DNA of 17,054 nt from assembly GCA_036170535.1 (NCBI GenBank), contig JAVHPJ010000059.1, positions 1 through 17,054 of the forward strand, written 5' to 3'. The stretch is from SSF53 sp036170535. Its GTDB lineage: Bacteria > Spirochaetota > Leptospiria > Leptospirales > Leptonemataceae. Both the position numbers and the translations under genes were made by a program. Under the pieces are notes generated by a model. It searched no databases. It saw nothing but the letters and a program-made list of their open reading frames with translations, and had not been told where the DNA came from. This document shows positions 13,597-17,054 of this stretch, piece by piece. Position 1 is the stretch's first letter. Each line of letters begins with the position of its first letter.

Positions 13597-13632
13597 TGAC
13601 GGAGAGCTTGCGCGTAGTGCGCTGGTAAGACC

Positions 13633-14160
13633 ATGGCCCGCACGGAAACGAACGACGAGAACTGGAGCAAACGCAACTCCCTGCGCGAACTGCGCTACGC
13701 CGGCATTGCAACGGTCCTGACCCTCGTGGCGGCCGTCGGGTTTTATCTCTACGTGCCGGTAATGCGCGCCAGCATGCAGGAAGGCGACAGCGAAATTGTG
13801 CACGGTCGGTATTATGCGCTGAACGCGACCGGCGGCGAAATCGAGTATCGTCTGAACGAGGCCGGCGCGGCGCGCGATATAGATCCAGCCGTCGCAGCCG
13901 AAGGCTATCAACGGGATCTGGAAATTCTGGCGCGTCGCTTTCAGCGCGGACAGTTTGCCATGGTCGTGCTGCCCGGCATGGAGAATACAAAGGAATTCCA
14001 GGACATGGTGCGCAATCAGGCCAGCTTCCAGTATAACGTGGAGCGTCGGGAGAATTCGGTCGCCCTCGTGATTCGCGGAAACAATCCAGCGGCAGTGCAG
14101 GCGGTGCACGCGTATCTGGAGTATCTCAAGCCGAACTGGGTGTTTCGCAAACGCGGCTGA
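13633..14160 (+). CDS. Single-pass membrane protein, function unknown
   Basis: 175 residues, not recognised. After a charged N-terminus (MARTETNDENWSKRNSLREL) there is one hydrophobic segment at about 23-43 (YAGIATVLTLVAAVGFYLYV). The remaining 130 residues are soluble and probably extracytoplasmic by the positive-inside rule (K and R before the segment). The distal part shows alternating strand- and helix-like sequence (FAMVVLPGMENTKEFQDMV, then VALVIRGNNPAAVQAVHAYL), suggesting a small alpha/beta domain. No cysteines. The ATG at 13633 has no strong ribosome-binding site. The neighbouring lipoprotein 36 nt upstream suggests a shared envelope role, which is inference. Its stop is 16 nt from the purE stop. 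Confidence 0.75.
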   Translation: MARTETNDENWSKRNSLRELRYAGIATVLTLVAAVGFYLYVPVMRASMQEGDSEIVHGRYYALNATGGEIEYRLNEAGAARDIDPAVAAEGYQRDLEILARRFQRGQFAMVVLPGMENTKEFQDMVRNQASFQYNVERRENSVALVIRGNNPAAVQAVHAYLEYLKPNWVFRKRG

Positions 14161-14176
14161 ACCGCCGCGCGCCCGC

Positions 14177-14698
14177 TCACAGCAGCGAGCGATACCCGTC
14201 GCGCTGAATCTGTTCCACCTGCTCCAGAACGGTTTGTTTCTGGCGCTCCATCCACTCGCCCAGTCTGGCGCGCAGCGCGTCGTCGCTTGCGCCGAGTATG
14301 CGCACCGCGAGCAGGCCCGCGTTTTTTGCATTGTTCAGCGCGACTGTCGCGACCGGCACTCCGCCGGGCATTTGCAGAATCGAAAGCAGCGAGTCCCAAC
14401 CGTCGATTGAGTTCGACGATTTAACCGGCACGCCAATAACCGGGAGGGCGGTGAGCGCAGCCGTCATGCCCGGCAAATGCGCGGCGCCGCCGGCGCCCGC
14501 GATGAGCACGCGCAGCCCGCGAGCCTCCGCTGTGCGCGCATATTCAAACATGCGCTCCGGCGTGCGATGCGCGGATACAATGGTCACCTCGTGGGCGACT
14601 TCGAACTCTTCGAGAATCTGCGCGGCAGCGGCCATGATCTTGAGATCGGACTGGCTGCCCATGATGACGCCGACGCGCGCTGTGGTGGTGTTATTCAT
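14177..14698 (-). CDS. purE: N5-carboxyaminoimidazole ribonucleotide mutase (class I PurE)
   Basis: 173 residues, typical for bacterial class I PurE. It converts N5-CAIR, made by PurK, to CAIR in de novo purine synthesis. Signatures: VGVIMGSQSDLKIM at the phosphate site, VTIVSAHRTPERM with the catalytic histidine H44, and IAGAGGAAHLPGM. The PurK partner identifies it as the mutase rather than the CO2-using class II carboxylase. Similarity starts at ATG 14698, so the longer open frame to 14851 is not used. The ATG lies within the last codons of purK; the two genes share 8 nt (14691-14698), which points to translational coupling. Convergent with the membrane-protein gene, 16 nt away. Confidence 0.97.
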   Translation of the reverse strand: MNNTTTARVGVIMGSQSDLKIMAAAAQILEEFEVAHEVTIVSAHRTPERMFEYARTAEARGLRVLIAGAGGAAHLPGMTAALTALPVIGVPVKSSNSIDGWDSLLSILQMPGGVPVATVALNNAKNAGLLAVRILGASDDALRARLGEWMERQKQTVLEQVEQIQRDGYRSLL

Positions 14699-15842
14699 TG
14701 TGGCTCTCGACCCGCACTGTTTCGCGCACGCGGCGCGCCAGCGTGATGGCGTCGTCCAGGCGTGCGGCCGTGACCGTAATGTGACCCATTTTGCGAAAGG
14801 GCCGCGTGAGTCGCTTACCGTAGAGGTGAAGGTGCACTCCAGGCCACGCAAGGACTTTTTCCATGTTCACGTACCGTGCGGTTCCGACGTGAGCTTCCGC
14901 GCCCAGCAAGTTCACCATGACCGCCGGCTGGATCAGGCGCGTATCGCCGGGCGGCAGATCCAGGATTGCGCGCAAAAACTGTTCAAATTGCGAAGTGACG
15001 CAGGCCTCGATAGTATGGTGGCCGCTGTTGTGCGGGCGGGGCGCGATCTCGTTCACCAGAAAGCGGCCGTCGGCTGTTTGAAACATCTCGACGGCCAGCA
15101 AACCCTCGAGATGCAGCGCTTCGGCGACGCGTCGGGCGAGCGCCTGCGCGGCGGCTTCTTCGGCCGCGCTCAGGCGCGTCGGACTGAATAACAACTCCAC
15201 CAGGTTCGCTTCGGGATGAAATTCCATTTCCACGGCGGGAAAGGCTGCGATTTCGCCGGACGGATTACGCGAGACAATGACGGCGATTTCGCGAATAAAT
15301 TCCACCCGTCGTTCGATCAAAGCCGGCGCGTCAAAGGCGCGCGCCAGATCCTCCGGCGAGTTGAGTTTCATGACGCCGCGTCCATCGTAGCCGGAGCGGC
15401 GCAGCTTGAGCATCGCCGGAAACCAGTCCTGGAAGCGAGCCAGATCGCCGGGTGCATCCACTGCCGCGAATTCCGCGGTCGGAATTTGATGCGTTTGGTA
15501 GAACTCTTTTTGCAGCAGTTTATCCTGCACAAGTGCGATCAGTTTCGCCGCCGGGCGCACCAGGACGCCGGCCTTTTCGAGGTCGGCGAGAGCGTCCACG
15601 TTGACATGTTCGATTTCGATCGTTACCAGATCGCAGTCGCGACCGAACTTATACACGGCGTCGTAATCGAGCAGCGACCCGCAAGTGAAACGGTCCGTCA
15701 GAGTCCGGCAGGGCGCCTCGGGGTCGGCGTCCATAAAAGCGAGATCGACGCCGAATCGCAGGGCCGGCGCCGATAACATGCGACCCAACTGGCCGCCGCC
15801 CAGGACGCCGACGCACAGATCATTGCGAAATTTTCCGCTCAC
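14691..15842 (-). CDS. purK: 5-(carboxyamino)imidazole ribonucleotide synthase PurK
   Basis: 383 residues, ATP-grasp fold. PurK carboxylates aminoimidazole ribonucleotide with bicarbonate and ATP, giving N5-CAIR for PurE. The N-terminal pre-ATP-grasp domain has VGVLGGGQLGRML. The ATP-grasp core has PAMLKLRRSGYDGRGVMKL and VEFIREIAVIVSRN. The metal and catalytic end has EGLLAVEMF, then FLVNEIAPRPHNSGHHTIEA and CVTSQFEQFLRAI, all close to family consensus. The GTG start at 15842 precedes SGKFRNDLCVGVLGGG; no good ribosome-binding site is seen, and no better start exists between it and the first conserved strand. It follows rsgA by 51 nt and overlaps purE by 8 nt. Confidence 0.97.
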   Translation of the reverse strand: MSGKFRNDLCVGVLGGGQLGRMLSAPALRFGVDLAFMDADPEAPCRTLTDRFTCGSLLDYDAVYKFGRDCDLVTIEIEHVNVDALADLEKAGVLVRPAAKLIALVQDKLLQKEFYQTHQIPTAEFAAVDAPGDLARFQDWFPAMLKLRRSGYDGRGVMKLNSPEDLARAFDAPALIERRVEFIREIAVIVSRNPSGEIAAFPAVEMEFHPEANLVELLFSPTRLSAAEEAAAQALARRVAEALHLEGLLAVEMFQTADGRFLVNEIAPRPHNSGHHTIEACVTSQFEQFLRAILDLPPGDTRLIQPAVMVNLLGAEAHVGTARYVNMEKVLAWPGVHLHLYGKRLTRPFRKMGHITVTAARLDDAITLARRVRETVRVESHNE

Positions 15843-15893
15843 GAAAGACAGGGCCGCCGGATTCGCCGACCCGTCAATCGTTCCAGAACGGAC

Positions 15894-16997
15894 TCAGGCC
15901 TCGCCGCGTTCGCGGGCCCGGTAGTGCAGGCGCAGCGATTTGTGGATCTCCTTCCAGCGCTGGCGCTTTTCGCGTGCAAGCTCCGGATCCAGGCGCGCCT
16001 GGAGCGCGGCTTCTTCGCGCAGCAGCCGTTGATAGCTGTCAAAGCGCGCTCGGTCCAGCCGACCCGCGGCGACGGCGGCCTGCACGGCGCAGCCGGGTTC
16101 GTCGCCATGAGCGCAATCGGCGAAGCGACACTCCTGGCCGATTTCCAGCACGTCGCCGAACAAGTGTTCAATGCCGCTTTCAGCATCAAACGGCGCAAAT
16201 TCGCGCATGCCCGGAGAATCGATCAGAATAAAGCCGCCGGGCGCAAGAATCAGGTCGCGGCGCGTCGTCGTATGGCGCCCGCGCGAATCGCCGGCGCGCA
16301 CTGCGCTCGCCGCCTGTCGCTCTTCCCCGAGCAGCGCATTGATCAGCGAGGACTTGCCCACGCCCGACGATCCCACAAACGCGACGGTGGCGCCCGGCGG
16401 CAAGTATTCGCTGAGGGCGTTTCGCACCTGGTCGGCGTTCAGCGCGCTCAAGCTCAGTACGTTTGCGCCGGCGGCGACGGATTGCGCCGCCGCACTGCGC
16501 TCAAGGGCCTGCGCATCACCCAGATCGGCTTTGTTTAACAAGATTGTCGCCGGAATGTCCGCCGCCAGGGCCGCGCTTAAGTATCGCTCCAGGCGCCGCA
16601 GATTAAAGTTTGCGTCAAGGGACTGCACGATGAACAATCGATCGAGATTGGCCGCAATCACCTGTTCGCCGCTTGCGTCGCCCGCGGCCTTGCGCGAAAA
16701 TCGATTTTTGCGCGGCAGGACTGCGTGCACCACCGCGCGCGGTTCACCGTCCAGCGGCGAACACAACACCCAGTCGCCCGTCGCGGGCAGGCTCGCCGCG
16801 TCCGCGCCGTACAACATGCGTCCGGAAAGCAGGCCTTCCAGTTCGCCGGATTCAGCGTACAGTTTAAGGCTCGCGCCAAAATTCACCGCCACGCGAGCGG
16901 GAACCGCGTCGGCGACGCCGCTCTCGCGACGCGCAACAGCGAGTTGATTTTCAAACCAATCGGTCCAGCCGAGCGCAGCGGGGGAATATTCCATCAT
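15894..16997 (-). CDS. rsgA: Small-ribosomal-subunit biogenesis GTPase RsgA
   Basis: 367 residues. RsgA is a circularly permuted GTPase that acts late in 30S subunit maturation. The N-terminal OB-fold region includes LGWTDWFENQL, VPARVAVNFGASLKLY and PATGDWVLCSPLDGE. The GTPase motifs appear in the permuted order: G4 LLNKADLG, G1 GSSGVGKSSLINALLG, G2 HTTTRRDL, G3 DSPGMREF. The C-terminal zinc site shows ECRFADCAHGDEPGCAV with the expected cysteines and histidine. Two adjacent ATGs (16997 and 16994) are possible starts; family similarity supports one of them, and neither has a clear Shine-Dalgarno. Unusually, an intrinsic terminator ends only about 11 nt upstream. Probably first gene of rsgA-purK-purE within this window. 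Confidence 0.96.
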   Translation of the reverse strand: MMEYSPAALGWTDWFENQLAVARRESGVADAVPARVAVNFGASLKLYAESGELEGLLSGRMLYGADAASLPATGDWVLCSPLDGEPRAVVHAVLPRKNRFSRKAAGDASGEQVIAANLDRLFIVQSLDANFNLRRLERYLSAALAADIPATILLNKADLGDAQALERSAAAQSVAAGANVLSLSALNADQVRNALSEYLPPGATVAFVGSSGVGKSSLINALLGEERQAASAVRAGDSRGRHTTTRRDLILAPGGFILIDSPGMREFAPFDAESGIEHLFGDVLEIGQECRFADCAHGDEPGCAVQAAVAAGRLDRARFDSYQRLLREEAALQARLDPELAREKRQRWKEIHKSLRLHYRARERGEA

Positions 16998-17008
16998 ACT
17001 ATTACCAT

Positions 17009-17039
17009 AAAAAACCCGCGGCCTTGCGACCGCGGGTTT
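17009..17039 (-). terminator. Strong intrinsic terminator or attenuator just upstream of rsgA
   Basis: Minus-strand reading: AAACCCGCGG-(8 nt)-CCGCGGGTTT with three more T after it, that is, perfect 10-bp arms at 17039-17030 and 17021-17012 with a six-T run ending at 17009. The plus strand has only three T after the stem, so it is oriented for minus-strand RNA. It lies 11 nt before the rsgA ATG and would end a gene located beyond the right edge, or attenuate rsgA. Confidence 0.8.
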
Positions 17040-17054
17040 CGGGACCTGCGCGGC

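Noticed and set aside
12619..14331. 570-codon minus-strand open frame opposite the lipoprotein and membrane-protein genes
   Set aside because: It runs across the gene boundary and into purE. The plus-strand reading has a signal peptide, membrane segment and sensible starts; the minus reading has none. The lack of recognised homology on the plus strand leaves a small doubt.
1..17054. CRISPR arrays, tRNA or rRNA genes, insertion sequences
   Set aside because: No regularly spaced repeats, no tRNA- or rRNA-like stretches, and no transposase-like frames or terminal repeats were seen on reading both strands.

Overview
This is a GC-rich (by eye about 60% G+C), densely packed bacterial chromosomal window made almost entirely of housekeeping and metabolic genes. 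I count 17 protein genes, one of them cut by the window edge. I see no RNA genes, mobile elements or CRISPR arrays. A predicted lipoprotein with a loose lipobox, a PdxJ with an atypical N-terminus, short gaps and frequent GTG starts fit a Gram-negative-type lineage. A spirochaete of the Leptospira/Leptonema group is my low-confidence guess; the sequence alone does not settle the taxonomy.

Layout. 1-5277, minus strand: two adjacent WYL-domain regulators (PafB-like then PafC-like, overlapping by 4 nt) followed by cobalamin-dependent methionine synthase metH, whose 3' end lies off the left edge. 5360-6400, plus strand: an alpha/beta hydrolase diverging from the WYL pair. 6401-7636, minus strand: pdxJ followed by a Nudix hydrolase. 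7767-8480, plus strand: an orphan OmpR/PhoB-type response regulator. 8456-11908, minus strand: gcvT, gcvH, a 93-residue unknown and an unusually long medium-chain dehydrogenase that appears to use a CTG start. 12284-14160, plus strand: a 60-residue four-cysteine protein, a lipoprotein and a single-pass membrane protein, all unrecognised. 14177-16997, minus strand: rsgA, purK and purE, with a strong terminator just upstream of rsgA at the right edge.

Functional links. MetH, GcvT/GcvH and PurE/PurK belong to one-carbon, glycine and purine metabolism, which exchange folate-bound carbon units; PdxJ makes the PLP needed by the glycine cleavage P-protein, which is not encoded here. Convergent gene ends are very tight: 0 nt between hydrolase and Nudix, a 25-bp overlap between regulator and dehydrogenase, and 16 nt between the membrane protein and purE. 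The regulatory interest lies in the gaps, several of which hold clear inverted repeats. I found no defence, mobile or obviously new multigene system. The least explained items are the long dehydrogenase with its 93-residue partner, the small zinc-ribbon-like protein, and the palindromes on either side of 12100.
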